A stretch of DNA of 64,000 nucleotides from Candidatus Caccoplasma merdavium (lineage in GTDB: Bacteria > Bacteroidota > Bacteroidia > Bacteroidales > UBA11471): positions 29,275 through 93,274 of the forward strand of contig DVLI01000005.1 of the NCBI GenBank assembly GCA_018715595.1, read 5' to 3'. Position numbers and translations under genes: made by a program. The notes beneath the pieces were generated by a model. The model was not told the DNA's origin. It saw only the letters and a list, made by a program, of their open reading frames with translations, and ran no database searches. Of this stretch, positions 51,244 to 61,011 are shown in pieces. Every line of letters starts with the position of its first letter. Within the stretch, counting starts at the first letter, position 1.

Positions 51244-53661
51244 ATGAGCGAAATGATGGACAACAAACAGACTCCCGCTGAGGTCTCCTCGACAGACGCG
51301 GCCTCGACCGAAAAAGCAAACGCAATCGAGCCTCAACAAGCAGCAACGGAGCAACCCGGCGGAACGGTTCCCGCCGAGCCGTCGGTCGCCCCAAACGCAC
51401 CGGCAGCAACGCCCCCGAGCGAGGAGGAGGAAGATGCCATGATAGAGCGGGAATTCCAGGCCCTGCTGGTCGAGTACCTCAACTCCAACCATAGGAAAAA
51501 AGTAGACATCATCGAACGAGCCTTCCGATTTGCCAAAGAAGCCCATCACGGGATTCGGCGGCGGTCGGGAGAGCCCTATATCATGCACCCCATTGCCGTG
51601 GCAAGAATCGTGTGCGAAGAGATGGGACTGGGCTCCACCTCCATCTGTTCGGCCCTTTTGCACGATGTGGTAGAAGATACCGAATACACGGTCGAAGACA
51701 TCGAAAACCTCTTCGGCAAGAAAATTGCCATGATTGTCTCGGGACTGACAAAAATTTCGGGCGGAATCTTCGGTGACCAAGCCTCGGCCCAAGCCGAGAA
51801 TTTCAGGAAATTGCTGCTCACCATGTCCGAGGACATTCGCGTCATCTTGGTAAAAATGGCCGACCGTCTGCACAACATGCGCACCCTGGGGTCGATGCTG
51901 CCCAGCAAACAATACAAAATCGCCGGCGAAACCCTCTACATCTACGCACCACTGGCTCACCGGTTGGGACTTTTTGCCATCAAGACCGAGCTCGAAGACC
52001 TCAGTTTCAAATACGAGCACCCCGAGGCATACGCCGAGATACAACACAACATCGCATCGAGCGAAGCACACCGCCAAAAGGTATTCCAGCATTTCGCCGC
52101 GCCCATTACCGAAAAGTTGCACGAGATGGGCGTGCAATTCGAGATGAAAGCCCGCGTAAAATCGATATACTCGATATGGAATAAAATGCAAAGCAAAAAC
52201 ATTCCATTCGAGGAGGTCTACGACCTCTACGCCGTGCGCATCATTTTCGACCCCAAGCAGGAGGAAAACGAGAAGACCGAATGCTTCAACATCTACTCGG
52301 TCATCACCGACATCTACAAGGTGCACCCCGAACGCACCCGCGACTGGGTGAGCCACCCCAAGGCCAACGGCTACCGGGCCCTGCATGTGACGGTCATGGG
52401 CCCCGACGGCAACTGGACCGAGGTGCAGATACGCAGCCGCAAGATGGACGAGATTGCCGAACGGGGATTTGCCGCCCACTGGAAATACAAGGTGGGAGGC
52501 GCCGACGAGGAGTCGGAACTCGACATCTGGCTGAAAACCATCAAGGAAATCCTCGAAAATCCCGAGCCCAACGCGCTCGACTTCCTCGACACCATCAAAC
52601 TCAACCTCTTTGCCTCGGAAATTTTCGTCTTTACCCCCAAAGGCGAATTGAAGACCCTCCCCAAAGACGCCACGGCACTCGACTTTGCCTTCTACCTGCA
52701 CTCCGACCTCGGCTACCATTGCATCGCCGCCAAGGTCAATCACAAACTGGTACCCCTGAGCCAGAAACTGCAAAGTGGAGACCAAGTGGAGGTGCTTACC
52801 TCCAAATCGCAAACCCCCAAGGAGGAGTGGATCAACTTCGTCAATACGGCCAAGGCCAAGACCCAATTACAAGCCGCCCTGCGCAAGGAACGGAAAATCA
52901 TTGCCGCCAAGGGCGAGGAAATCTACAACCGGTTTATTTCGGACAATCACCTCATCACCAACGACCTGAGCGTTCTCGACCGCATTCTCAACCACTTCGA
53001 CATCGACAAAAAGGAAGAAATGTTCTATCAGTTGGGCAAAAACGAAATCACACTCGATGACGATGTAAAGAAACTCTTCAAGGGAAACAACAAAAACGTG
53101 TTCATGCGTTATTTGCGGAATCCTTTCAGCAACAACAAGAACGCCAACAAACTTCCCGAGAAGAAAAAACAAGACAACAAGACAATCGTCGTTCCCGAAA
53201 AAATCGACCGCAAAGCCACCTATATCCTCCAAAGCAGCGAAACCGAACGCAACTACATCATTGCCGCCTGCTGCAAACCGATACCCGGCGACGACGTTCT
53301 CGGGTATGTAAATGAAAAGGGCGAGGTCATCGTGCACAAGCAATCCTGTCCGATAGCCATGAAACTGAAAAGCAGTTTCGGCTCACGCCTCATCTCGGTC
53401 AAATGGGACAAACACCTGAGCGAATCGTTCCTCGTCGAAATCGAAATCAACGGCATCGACAGCCTCGGCGTACTCAACCGCATCACCCACATCATCTCCG
53501 ACGACATGGCCGTGAATATCCGCAACCTCACCATTACCACCAACGAGGGCCTGTTCCACGGCGAAGTAGGCGTGATGGTGCACGATGCCCGCGACATCGA
53601 GAAGCTATGCAACCGGTTGAAGAAAATCGAAGACGTGCAATCGGCCGCCCGCAAGAACTGA
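51244..53661 (+). CDS. Bifunctional (p)ppGpp synthetase/hydrolase (RelA/SpoT homologue)
   Basis: An 805-residue long RSH protein of the stringent response. After a low-complexity Pro/Ala/Glu N-terminal extension of about 60 residues come four domains. The HD hydrolase domain (AHHGIRRRSGEPYIMHP and LLHDVVEDTEYT) has intact HD, so hydrolysis is expected. The synthetase domain (KARVKSIYSIWNKM, YDLYAVRIIF, HPKANGYRALH) is intact. The TGS domain is FVFTPKGELKTLPKDATALDFAF. The C-terminal ACT domain is FLVEIEINGIDSLGVLNRITHIIS. Both catalytic sites appear functional, so it is of the Rel/SpoT type. The N-terminal extension is longer than in E. coli SpoT. Confidence 0.95.
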   Translation: MSEMMDNKQTPAEVSSTDAASTEKANAIEPQQAATEQPGGTVPAEPSVAPNAPAATPPSEEEEDAMIEREFQALLVEYLNSNHRKKVDIIERAFRFAKEAHHGIRRRSGEPYIMHPIAVARIVCEEMGLGSTSICSALLHDVVEDTEYTVEDIENLFGKKIAMIVSGLTKISGGIFGDQASAQAENFRKLLLTMSEDIRVILVKMADRLHNMRTLGSMLPSKQYKIAGETLYIYAPLAHRLGLFAIKTELEDLSFKYEHPEAYAEIQHNIASSEAHRQKVFQHFAAPITEKLHEMGVQFEMKARVKSIYSIWNKMQSKNIPFEEVYDLYAVRIIFDPKQEENEKTECFNIYSVITDIYKVHPERTRDWVSHPKANGYRALHVTVMGPDGNWTEVQIRSRKMDEIAERGFAAHWKYKVGGADEESELDIWLKTIKEILENPEPNALDFLDTIKLNLFASEIFVFTPKGELKTLPKDATALDFAFYLHSDLGYHCIAAKVNHKLVPLSQKLQSGDQVEVLTSKSQTPKEEWINFVNTAKAKTQLQAALRKERKIIAAKGEEIYNRFISDNHLITNDLSVLDRILNHFDIDKKEEMFYQLGKNEITLDDDVKKLFKGNNKNVFMRYLRNPFSNNKNANKLPEKKKQDNKTIVVPEKIDRKATYILQSSETERNYIIAACCKPIPGDDVLGYVNEKGEVIVHKQSCPIAMKLKSSFGSRLISVKWDKHLSESFLVEIEINGIDSLGVLNRITHIISDDMAVNIRNLTITTNEGLFHGEVGVMVHDARDIEKLCNRLKKIEDVQSAARKN

Positions 53662-53727
53662 AAAATATTCTTATAAACCTCAAAGGGAAATAAAGCATTC
53701 TTCATGCTCTCAATTTAATTTTATCCC

Positions 53728-54990
53728 ATGACCGATCGTTTACAAAAACATATCCATTTACCTTTGGTAACAGCCATTATTGTCAGATTATGGATAATTT
53801 TCCAAATTTTTTACATATGCATATATTGGGGTGCTCCTCAATATAGCGATGCCTATAATTATCAAAAATGGGCTTTGGATTGCTATAATAGTGGAAACTG
53901 GTATCCTAAGACTGAACAATTTTATTCCGAACCATATATCTGTTATGCTGGATACATTAACTTTCTCATCGCCTGCTTGCACATATTTGGATCTTTTACG
54001 TTTGTCCCGATTATCAATTTATTTCTAAACATATTGCAACTCTTTGCTCTATATCAAATTTGTAAAAAAATTTGTAACCAAACAGTAGCATACTACTTTA
54101 CTATTTTTTATTGTATATTACTGAGTAACATTTCAATCGTTGCGGTAACAACAAGTGATCTATTTTTTATGACATTTATGATGTGCTCCATCACTCTAAT
54201 AAAAAAAAATCATCTTTTACTCATCTTGTCGGGTATGCTTATAACATATGCCAACTATGTAAGGCCATTTGCTGTATTATACCTCCTACCAATATTTTTT
54301 TATGTTCTGTACCATAAATTCAACTGGAAATATTATGTCAGCTATTTCAGCGGTATTATATTAATGACTCTGTTGTTACTAACTTTCAGCTACACAATAA
54401 ACGGAACGACTCATATATCATCAACCACAGGAGGTATAAACCTGATTATTGGAGCCAATGACGACCTAAATGGCTCATACACCGATAAAGTCTTGCAAGA
54501 AGGGAATATTGGATACATCGAAAACTCTACGACATATGATGTTTTCCAGAAAGATTCTATTTGGAAATCAAGAAGCATAGAGTGGATTAAAGAAAATCCA
54601 AGGAAATATATCTTATATGCTCCCGTAAAAATGGCCCGCCTATGGTGGGCCGATAGCTATTCGCACTTACTACTATCTAACGAAAAGCACAATAATAGCG
54701 GAACGGCTCACATTATTTCTGTTTTAGTAAACTCCACCAGTTATTATCTCATTCTCATATTTTTCTGCATTGGTATTTTCAAATTAGGCAGAAAAATTTG
54801 GGGGTATTGGGGGATTTTTCTGATACCTCTTTTAGGAGGTTGTATTTTACACATGATTATGTATGGAGGCATGCGTTACCATTACCCGTTCATGCCTATA
54901 ATTATATTTTATGCCGCCTTAGGGCTTTGCCTACTTCAAAAGAAAGAAATATGCAATTACGAAACTAAGCCTTTATCACAGGAAGTTTGA
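53728..54990 (+). CDS. AT-rich multi-span membrane protein, glycosyltransferase 39-like
   Basis: A 420-residue polytopic membrane protein with about nine or ten hydrophobic segments. Near the N-terminus a periplasmic loop, YWGAPQYSDAYNYQKWALDCYNSG, has acidic residues like the first loop of lipid-linked-sugar glycosyltransferases (GT39/GT83/PMT type), and RYHYPFMPIIIFYAALGL near the end is typical of that fold. Function is otherwise unknown. The gene is far poorer in G+C than everything around it: bases 54061-54120 have 12 G/C out of 60. It uses AT-rich codons throughout, a sign of recent transfer. Its last 26 bases overlap the 3' end of the convergent MFS gene. No promoter of its own is clear; it may be read from relA/spoT. 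Confidence 0.7.
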   Translation: MTDRLQKHIHLPLVTAIIVRLWIIFQIFYICIYWGAPQYSDAYNYQKWALDCYNSGNWYPKTEQFYSEPYICYAGYINFLIACLHIFGSFTFVPIINLFLNILQLFALYQICKKICNQTVAYYFTIFYCILLSNISIVAVTTSDLFFMTFMMCSITLIKKNHLLLILSGMLITYANYVRPFAVLYLLPIFFYVLYHKFNWKYYVSYFSGIILMTLLLLTFSYTINGTTHISSTTGGINLIIGANDDLNGSYTDKVLQEGNIGYIENSTTYDVFQKDSIWKSRSIEWIKENPRKYILYAPVKMARLWWADSYSHLLLSNEKHNNSGTAHIISVLVNSTSYYLILIFFCIGIFKLGRKIWGYWGIFLIPLLGGCILHMIMYGGMRYHYPFMPIIIFYAALGLCLLQKKEICNYETKPLSQEV

Positions 54991-56359
54991 GGCGCGACAC
55001 CGAAGAGATGGCACCGCACAACGTGAGCACACCGGCCAAGAGCATGGCATCGTGGGGAGCCGTGTCGCCGAAGATGTGGAACAAGAGCGCCACCAATGCC
55101 GCGCCGGTCGTCTGGCCGAGCAGACGGGCCGTCGCCAGCATGCCGCTGGCACTTCCCGTGCGGTAGGTCGGTGCAGAGCTGAGCAACATGTGATTGTTGG
55201 GCGACTGGAAGAAACCGAAACCCATACCGCAAAGCATCAACCGCCACGCCAGCCCGAAATGGGTCGTATCGACCGGGACAAAAGCCAACGAAAAACAACC
55301 GATGCTCATCACCGTGAGCCCCACGCCGCCCAATATGCCGGGGTGCACCCGCCCCACCAGCCAACCGGCCAACGGTGCGACAAACACAATCACAAAGGGC
55401 CAGGAAGTCATGAGCAAACCGGTGCCTACGGCTTCGTAGTGGAACGTATCGACCAACATAAAAGGCATGGCAATCATGGCCAACATCTGCGAGGTAAACG
55501 ACAATATGCTGGTTATGACCGAGAGAGAAAAGGCGGGAATCTTCAATAGGTCAAAGGGTAGCATCGGATAGCTGTCGTGCAGTTGCATGCGCACATACAC
55601 AATGCCGACAAAAAGCAAAAGCAATCCTCCCGACAGAATCGCAGAGAGAGGCGCATCGTGCGAATAAGCCTCGATGCAGCCGATAAGCAAGCCAAAGGTC
55701 AAGGCATTGAAAAGAGCCTCTTTCCACTTGAAGCGGCGGCCTACCACCCGCGCAGGGTTTCCCGGCAGGTATTTCCGTCCCAAATAAAAGGTCACCAACC
55801 CCACCGGCACATTGATGGCGAAGAGCCACGGCCATGAGGCCACCGAAAGAATCGCGGCAGCCAAGGTGGGCCCCGCCACCGAAGCAATAGCCACGACCGT
55901 GGCGTTGAGCCCCACCCCTTTTCCCAAATGGCGCTTGGGATATATGATACGCACCAGTGAGGTATTCACGCTCATAATCATGGCGGCGCCGACACCCTGG
56001 AAGAGGCGAGCCACCACCAGCAGCGGCAAGGTGGGGGTAAGGGCACAGAACAACGAACCGGCCGTGAAAACTGCCACGCCCCACAGATAAATGCACTTAT
56101 AGCCAAAGAGCTCTCCCAGCGAAGAGAAGGGCAAAAGCGTCATCATAATGACCAGCTGGAAGGCATTGATAATCCAAATGGAATCGGACGAGGAGACCTG
56201 CAAATCGTCGGAAATACTGGGCAACGCCACATTGCAGATGGTCCCGTCGATAACCGCCAGGAAAAGGCCGGCAAAAGTGGCAATCATGGCATAATAGATG
56301 CGTGGGCGATGCAATCCGTCCCAATTCAAATCACCGACAATTTCTCCTTTGGTTTCCAT
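54965..56359 (-). CDS. MFS drug-efflux transporter (DHA2/EmrB-QacA type)
   Basis: A 464-residue inner-membrane transporter of the major facilitator superfamily. Motif C-like LFLAVIDGTICNVALPSIS in the first helix with an intramembrane Asp is typical of the DHA2 drug:H+ antiporters, as is IINAFQLVIMMTLLPFSSLGELFGYK (motif A area). About 14 hydrophobic segments are expected for the family. The start at 56359 is preferred to 56392 because the -7 element lies at 56380-56387. Its last codons overlap the AT-rich gene on the other strand. Substrate is unknown; exported drugs or host compounds are possible. Confidence 0.88.
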   Translation of the reverse strand: METKGEIVGDLNWDGLHRPRIYYAMIATFAGLFLAVIDGTICNVALPSISDDLQVSSSDSIWIINAFQLVIMMTLLPFSSLGELFGYKCIYLWGVAVFTAGSLFCALTPTLPLLVVARLFQGVGAAMIMSVNTSLVRIIYPKRHLGKGVGLNATVVAIASVAGPTLAAAILSVASWPWLFAINVPVGLVTFYLGRKYLPGNPARVVGRRFKWKEALFNALTFGLLIGCIEAYSHDAPLSAILSGGLLLLFVGIVYVRMQLHDSYPMLPFDLLKIPAFSLSVITSILSFTSQMLAMIAMPFMLVDTFHYEAVGTGLLMTSWPFVIVFVAPLAGWLVGRVHPGILGGVGLTVMSIGCFSLAFVPVDTTHFGLAWRLMLCGMGFGFFQSPNNHMLLSSAPTYRTGSASGMLATARLLGQTTGAALVALLFHIFGDTAPHDAMLLAGVLTLCGAISSVSRLKLPVIKA

Positions 56360-56379
56360 AGATTCCGAAAATTCAGCTG

Positions 56380-56387
56380 CAAAAGTA
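56380..56387 (-). promoter_or_regulatory. TAnnTTTG -7 element for the MFS gene
   Basis: Minus-strand TACTTTTG, 20 bases upstream of the ATG at 56359; it lies after the alternative ATG at 56392, which rules that start out if the promoter is real. Confidence 0.55.
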
Positions 56388-56605
56388 GCCATAATTCCGC
56401 AGCCCGATAAGAGATTTCATCATTTTTACACAAAAGACAGCGATTCCTTTTCGATTTCTGTAAACGCACAGGAAAAAAACAGAAGTACCGAAAGCCTCCG
56501 CACTCCTTTTGCGATATGAAATATTTTCTATAAATTGCAACCGTTTTGGCTCCTGCGGCCCCGACCGCAAGGCCATTCAAAAAAAGGTGTAATTCGGTCA
56601 TCACA

Positions 56606-58663
56606 ATGAAAAAAGCTTTACGACACATTTTCATGAGCCGTGTCGGGTTGCTGCAAGCAGCCTATTTTGTCGGCACCATCGCACTCATTCTCTATTTCTT
56701 TCCCAGAGAAGAGAAATCGGAGTATGTTTTTCAGGAAGGGAAGCCTTGGAAATACGGGCTGTTGACAGCCTCTTTCGACTTTCCCATTTACAAAAGCAAA
56801 GAACAACTGAAACACGAACAGGACAGCATCATCAAGACCCTGCGTCCGTTCTTCACCGAAGAACCCCGTGTGGGAACCGAACAGATAAACAACTTCAAGC
56901 GCGAACACCAGGACATGCTCCAAAACGCCGAATCGGCCAACGCCTATCGCTATGTACTGGGAGCATTGGCGGAAGTGTATAAAAAAGGCATTATCGACAC
57001 CGACACCTACAACACGCTGATAAACAACGAAACGCCAGGCATACGCATCGTCAGCCGCAACACCGTGAAAGGGGAGAGTGAGGTGTCGCAACTGCTCTCG
57101 TTGCGGTCGGCCTACGAATATATCATGGCCCATGCGACCGCCCAACAGCAAAACATACTGAACTCGTGCAACCTGAACAATTACCTCACCGAAAATCTCA
57201 CCTACGACAGCCTCAAATCGCAAAATGCACGATTTGAACTGCTGCAACGCATTCCCTCCTCGATAGGCATGGTACAAAAAGGGGAGAAAATCATCAACCG
57301 CGGCGACATCGTCACCCCCCATACCTACCTTATCCTCAAATCGTTCGAGACAATGAACCAGCGCAACAACACGCGCACCCAACAACAAGACATGATCATC
57401 ATGCTGGGACAGGGCATTGTCATCATCTGCCTGCTGATATTCCTCTACCGTTATCTGGCCATATTCTACCCGCGCACCTTCAATGACCCGAAGAAACTCG
57501 CCTTTGTCATGATCATGATTACCGGAACGACGGTCATCTGCTACCTCTTGTGCGGCATGTTCACGACGTCGGGCATGTATTTGGTGCCGTTTGCCATACT
57601 CCCCATCACCATCGTCGTCTTCCTGAAAAAATCGATTGCGCTGATTTCGAGTCTCATCTCGATTCTGCTGTGCGCCTTTGCCGTCCCCTACCCGCTCGAA
57701 TTCATTTTCCTGCAAATGGCCGTGACGGTGACAGCCATCAACAACATGAAGGAGTTGGTGAGACGTTCCCAACTGTTGCGTTGTGTCATTCTCATATTCC
57801 TCACCTACTGCTTCACCTACACGGGCTATACCCTGATTTTTGAAGAGTGGACCAAACTCGACCCCCAGCTGTTCTTCTATTTGGGTATCAACTGCGGATT
57901 GTTGTTCTTTACCTATCTGCTCATCTATCTGCTCGAAAAGGTCTTCGGTTTTGTCTCGACCGTAACGCTGGTCGAGCTTTCCGACATCAACCTGCCGATA
58001 TTCCGGCAACTCTCCGAGACCTGTCCCGGTACCTTCCAGCACTCGATGCAGGTGTCGAACCTCGCCACCGAAGCGGCCGACTGCATCGGGGCACAAGCCC
58101 AACTCGTACGCACCGGAGCACTTTATCACGACATCGGGAAAATGGCCAATCCGGCCTTCTTCACCGAAAACCAAAACGGCGTGAATCCGCACAACAGCCT
58201 GCCCTATGAAGAGAGTGCGCAGATTGTCATCAACCATGTGAAAGACGGCGTGAAAATTGCCGAAAAGCTGAACCTGCCTCAAACCATCACCGACTTCATC
58301 AAGACCCACCACGGCCGCAGCAAAGCCAAATATTTCTACAACTCCTATGTGAACGAACACCCCGACGAGGAGGTAAATGAAGAACTATTTACCTATCCCG
58401 GGCCCAACCCCTTCACCAAAGAACAGGCCATACTGATGATGGCCGATGCCGTGGAAGCCGCTTCGCGCAGTTTAAAGGAATACAATGAAGAAAATATTTC
58501 AAAACTGGTCAATGCCATTATCGACAGTCAAATCTCCGATGGCCTGCTCAACAACAGCCCCATCAGCTTCCGCGACATCTGCGACATAAAGAAGGCTTTC
58601 ATCGAGAAACTCAAAACGATGTATCACACCCGCATCAGCTACCCCGAACTGCACAAAAAATAA
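56606..58663 (+). CDS. 7TM-HD phosphodiesterase (PgpH family, cyclic-di-AMP type)
   Basis: A 685-residue membrane protein. One N-terminal helix (about residues 15-32) is followed by an extracytoplasmic 7TMR-HDED domain (about 35-270), then seven transmembrane helices (about 275-460), then a cytoplasmic HD domain (about 480-660). Metal ligands are seen in FQHSMQVSNLA, TGALYHDIGKMANP, and HHGRSKAKYF. PgpH of Listeria hydrolyses cyclic di-AMP to pApA; the same role is inferred here. The start at 56606 begins just before the first helix and avoids a longer Ala/Pro extension with no signal. It is divergent from the MFS gene. Confidence 0.9.
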   Translation: MKKALRHIFMSRVGLLQAAYFVGTIALILYFFPREEKSEYVFQEGKPWKYGLLTASFDFPIYKSKEQLKHEQDSIIKTLRPFFTEEPRVGTEQINNFKREHQDMLQNAESANAYRYVLGALAEVYKKGIIDTDTYNTLINNETPGIRIVSRNTVKGESEVSQLLSLRSAYEYIMAHATAQQQNILNSCNLNNYLTENLTYDSLKSQNARFELLQRIPSSIGMVQKGEKIINRGDIVTPHTYLILKSFETMNQRNNTRTQQQDMIIMLGQGIVIICLLIFLYRYLAIFYPRTFNDPKKLAFVMIMITGTTVICYLLCGMFTTSGMYLVPFAILPITIVVFLKKSIALISSLISILLCAFAVPYPLEFIFLQMAVTVTAINNMKELVRRSQLLRCVILIFLTYCFTYTGYTLIFEEWTKLDPQLFFYLGINCGLLFFTYLLIYLLEKVFGFVSTVTLVELSDINLPIFRQLSETCPGTFQHSMQVSNLATEAADCIGAQAQLVRTGALYHDIGKMANPAFFTENQNGVNPHNSLPYEESAQIVINHVKDGVKIAEKLNLPQTITDFIKTHHGRSKAKYFYNSYVNEHPDEEVNEELFTYPGPNPFTKEQAILMMADAVEAASRSLKEYNEENISKLVNAIIDSQISDGLLNNSPISFRDICDIKKAFIEKLKTMYHTRISYPELHKK

Positions 58664-58715
58664 CCGATCTCCCCTCCCGGTGACATCACGGGGGGGGAAG
58701 GTGAATAGAAAAATT

Positions 58716-58751
58716 GTCGGGGCAAAGCGACTATGTGCGCTTTGGCCCGAC
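58716..58751 (-). terminator. Terminator between the PgpH-like and alkaline phosphatase genes
   Basis: GTCGGG-G-CAAAGCG pairs with CGCTTTG-G-CCCGAC (13 bp with one G-G mismatch). On the minus strand it is followed by AATTTTTC, so it mainly serves the alkaline phosphatase transcript. Confidence 0.75.
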
Positions 58752-58806
58752 TTGATTGTTGACACTTCCTCGCAAAACGAAGCAGGCGCCTACGCCACGA
58801 GGTGTC

Positions 58807-59949
58807 TTATAATTTGACTTTCAGAGCCGAAAGGATACGGGCAAAAATCTCGGTATTATCTATCACCCCACAGAAATCTTGGGCATGGGGGCCGTAGGCA
58901 TAAACAGGCACCAAGACAGGCGAATGACCGCCGGTTGCAAAATGTCCCGATACTTCCCTGCGTGAAATATCGCCATCGCCCAAAGCCAGTCCGCCGGTCT
59001 CATGGTCGGCCAAGACAATGACCAACGTCTCCCCATTGCTGTCGGCAAAACGCAAGGCTTCGGCCACGGCCTTGTCGAAGTCGAGGGTTTCACGCACCAC
59101 TCCCTCGATATTGCCATTATGGGCAGCATGGTCTATCTCCGCCCCTTCGACCAGGAGGAAAAAGCCTTTCTTTGATTTCTGAGAGAGGAACGAAAGAGCA
59201 TACCGGGTAACGGTTCTCAAATAGGCGGTGTCCCGTCCGTCTTTGATTTGTGCGGCATCACGGTCGCAAGCTATGAGCGCGACTTTTTCGGGAGCCGGGG
59301 CGGGCAACTCCTCGAAGTCGTGCAACACGGTAAAGCCCTGCGCCCGCAACGAATCGAGACGTTCGGTCCCGGTCGACTCAAAAAGGGAGACGCTGCTACC
59401 GGCCACGAAAAGAGCCTGAGTGCGCAACAGGTCGGAGAGGATTTCCCGGGTCATGCTACGCTGGGGTTGGTGGGTATAGAACGCCGAGGGAGTGGCTCCC
59501 GAGATTTTGTCGGTGGTAACAATTCCGGTGGCATAGCCTTTGCCCGAAAGTATCTCGGTCATATTCGGCAACCGGCAACCGGCCGTATCGACACCCAAAC
59601 TGCCATTGCGGGTCTTGCGGCCGGTGGCATAGGCCGTCCCGGCTGCCGCCGAATCGGTAATGTACCGATTGGCCGACTGGCTCTTGACCAAGCCGATGTG
59701 TCGCATGCGCGCTATCGTAAGGTCGCCTTCATTGGCATGGAGGGCGGCCGTCATGTGCGCCAAGCCCATGCCATCGCCGACCATAAGGATAACATTTTTT
59801 ACTTTACGGGCTGAACCGTCGTTGCGGTAGGTCGGGACATAAACTTCCTGCCGGGCAGGAGAAGCATAACTGTCGAACTGAGCCCATACCGGGGTCGTAG
59901 AGAATGCTGCCACGACCAACAGGCTGACAAAAATAATCTGCTTTTTCAT
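58807..59949 (-). CDS. Alkaline phosphatase
   Basis: A 380-residue exported metallo-phosphatase with a signal peptide (residues 1-24, ending TPVWA). VKNVILMVGDGMGLAHM has the first metal Asp. ITDSAAAGTAYATGRKT holds the nucleophilic Ser in the DSAAAGTA motif. LVEGAEIDHAAHNG, VLADHETGG and FATGGHSPV give the remaining metal ligands. It releases phosphate from esters in the periplasm. It is shorter than E. coli PhoA. It starts 6 bases after the rnz stop, so the two are cotranscribed. Confidence 0.94.
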   Translation of the reverse strand: MKKQIIFVSLLVVAAFSTTPVWAQFDSYASPARQEVYVPTYRNDGSARKVKNVILMVGDGMGLAHMTAALHANEGDLTIARMRHIGLVKSQSANRYITDSAAAGTAYATGRKTRNGSLGVDTAGCRLPNMTEILSGKGYATGIVTTDKISGATPSAFYTHQPQRSMTREILSDLLRTQALFVAGSSVSLFESTGTERLDSLRAQGFTVLHDFEELPAPAPEKVALIACDRDAAQIKDGRDTAYLRTVTRYALSFLSQKSKKGFFLLVEGAEIDHAAHNGNIEGVVRETLDFDKAVAEALRFADSNGETLVIVLADHETGGLALGDGDISRREVSGHFATGGHSPVLVPVYAYGPHAQDFCGVIDNTEIFARILSALKVKL

Positions 59950-59955
59950 ATCAAG

Positions 59956-60870
59956 TCAAAATGAATATTTCAATCCTTCACATGCAAGTATTGTCTCGGG
60001 GAATTCTTCCCGGGCCTCTGCCAACAAGGTTTCCTCGTCGTTGTAACGAGCCGAGAAGTGGCCTATCATCAACTTCTTCACCTGTGCGTTCCGTGCCAAT
60101 GTGGCGGCTTGTCGGGCCGTGGAGTGAAACGTGCGGCGGGCCATGGCCACGGCTTCGTCGCCGAAGGTAGCTTCGTGGTAAAGCAGGTCGACCCCTTCGA
60201 CAAGGGGTATGAGCTTCTCGTTGTAGGCGGTATCGGAACAGTAGGCATAACGCACCGGCGGCGCAGCCGGACGCGTCAGGCGGTCGTTGGGGACAACCGT
60301 CCCGTCGGGTAACACGAAATCGGCTCCGGCCTTGATTTCGGCCCGGCGATAATGGGGTATCTTATAATATTCGGCAACATCGCCCAAGAGATGTCGCGGA
60401 GCCTCCTTTTCCTCGAAAAGGAAGCCGGCTGCGGGAATGCGGTGTTTCAAAGGGAGGGTCTTGACCGTGAGGGTGTCGTCTTCATAGACCACCTCCGACG
60501 CAAAAGGCGAAAAAGGCTCGATGCGCACCTCAAAGGGCAAGTCCTGGCAAAAGGTCTCGAACAAGGGAGGAAAGATGCGCAAAGCGTCGGGTACCGTGTG
60601 TATGACCACCTCACCGCCCCGGTCGAGAAGCCCCAGCGTCGAGATGAGACCGACCAAACCCAGGCAGTGGTCGCCGTGGAGATGCGAGATAAAGATGTGC
60701 TGCAACCGCATGAGCTTCAACCCCTGCCGGCGGTAGTGCTGCTGCGTGCCCTCCCCGCAATCGACAAGGAACACGCGGTCGCGGTGGGTCAACGCCTGGG
60801 CACTGGGATTATGGCGAAGGGTGGGGAATGCCGAGCCGCACCCCAATATCGACAATTCAAATCGGGTCAT
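59956..60870 (-). CDS. rnz: Ribonuclease Z
   Basis: A 304-residue metallo-beta-lactamase-fold tRNA 3'-endonuclease. The N-terminal LGCGSAFPTLRHNPSA and LVDCGEGTQQHYRRQGL segments are typical of RNase Z. HLHGDHCLG is the main metal motif (His62-x-His-x-Asp-His region). FLFEEKEAPRH is the flexible arm, CSDTAYN and LYHEATF complete the site. It removes 3' trailers from tRNA precursors, which fits the tRNA here lacking an encoded CCA. Confidence 0.95.
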   Translation of the reverse strand: MTRFELSILGCGSAFPTLRHNPSAQALTHRDRVFLVDCGEGTQQHYRRQGLKLMRLQHIFISHLHGDHCLGLVGLISTLGLLDRGGEVVIHTVPDALRIFPPLFETFCQDLPFEVRIEPFSPFASEVVYEDDTLTVKTLPLKHRIPAAGFLFEEKEAPRHLLGDVAEYYKIPHYRRAEIKAGADFVLPDGTVVPNDRLTRPAAPPVRYAYCSDTAYNEKLIPLVEGVDLLYHEATFGDEAVAMARRTFHSTARQAATLARNAQVKKLMIGHFSARYNDEETLLAEAREEFPETILACEGLKYSF

Positions 60871-60899
60871 TGCACGTCGTGTCGTTTCGTTTGGCGGTA

Positions 60900-60907
60900 C
60901 AAAAATA
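60900..60907 (-). promoter_or_regulatory. TAnnTTTG -7 element for rnz-alkaline phosphatase
   Basis: Minus-strand TATTTTTG, 30 bases upstream of the rnz ATG. Confidence 0.6.
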
Positions 60908-61011
60908 GCGATTCAACAGCGGTATCGCAAATTTTACCGATTTCGATTCGATGACATTTTCGGCCGTGAGGCCGGCATTGGCAACCGCTATCGTCATAGG
61001 CCAAGCGACAC

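Noticed and set aside
50062..52866. A 934-codon open frame antisense to pfkA and relA/spoT
   Set aside because: Same codon-bias effect over two clearly real genes; it crosses their intergenic gap and promoter without any start signals.
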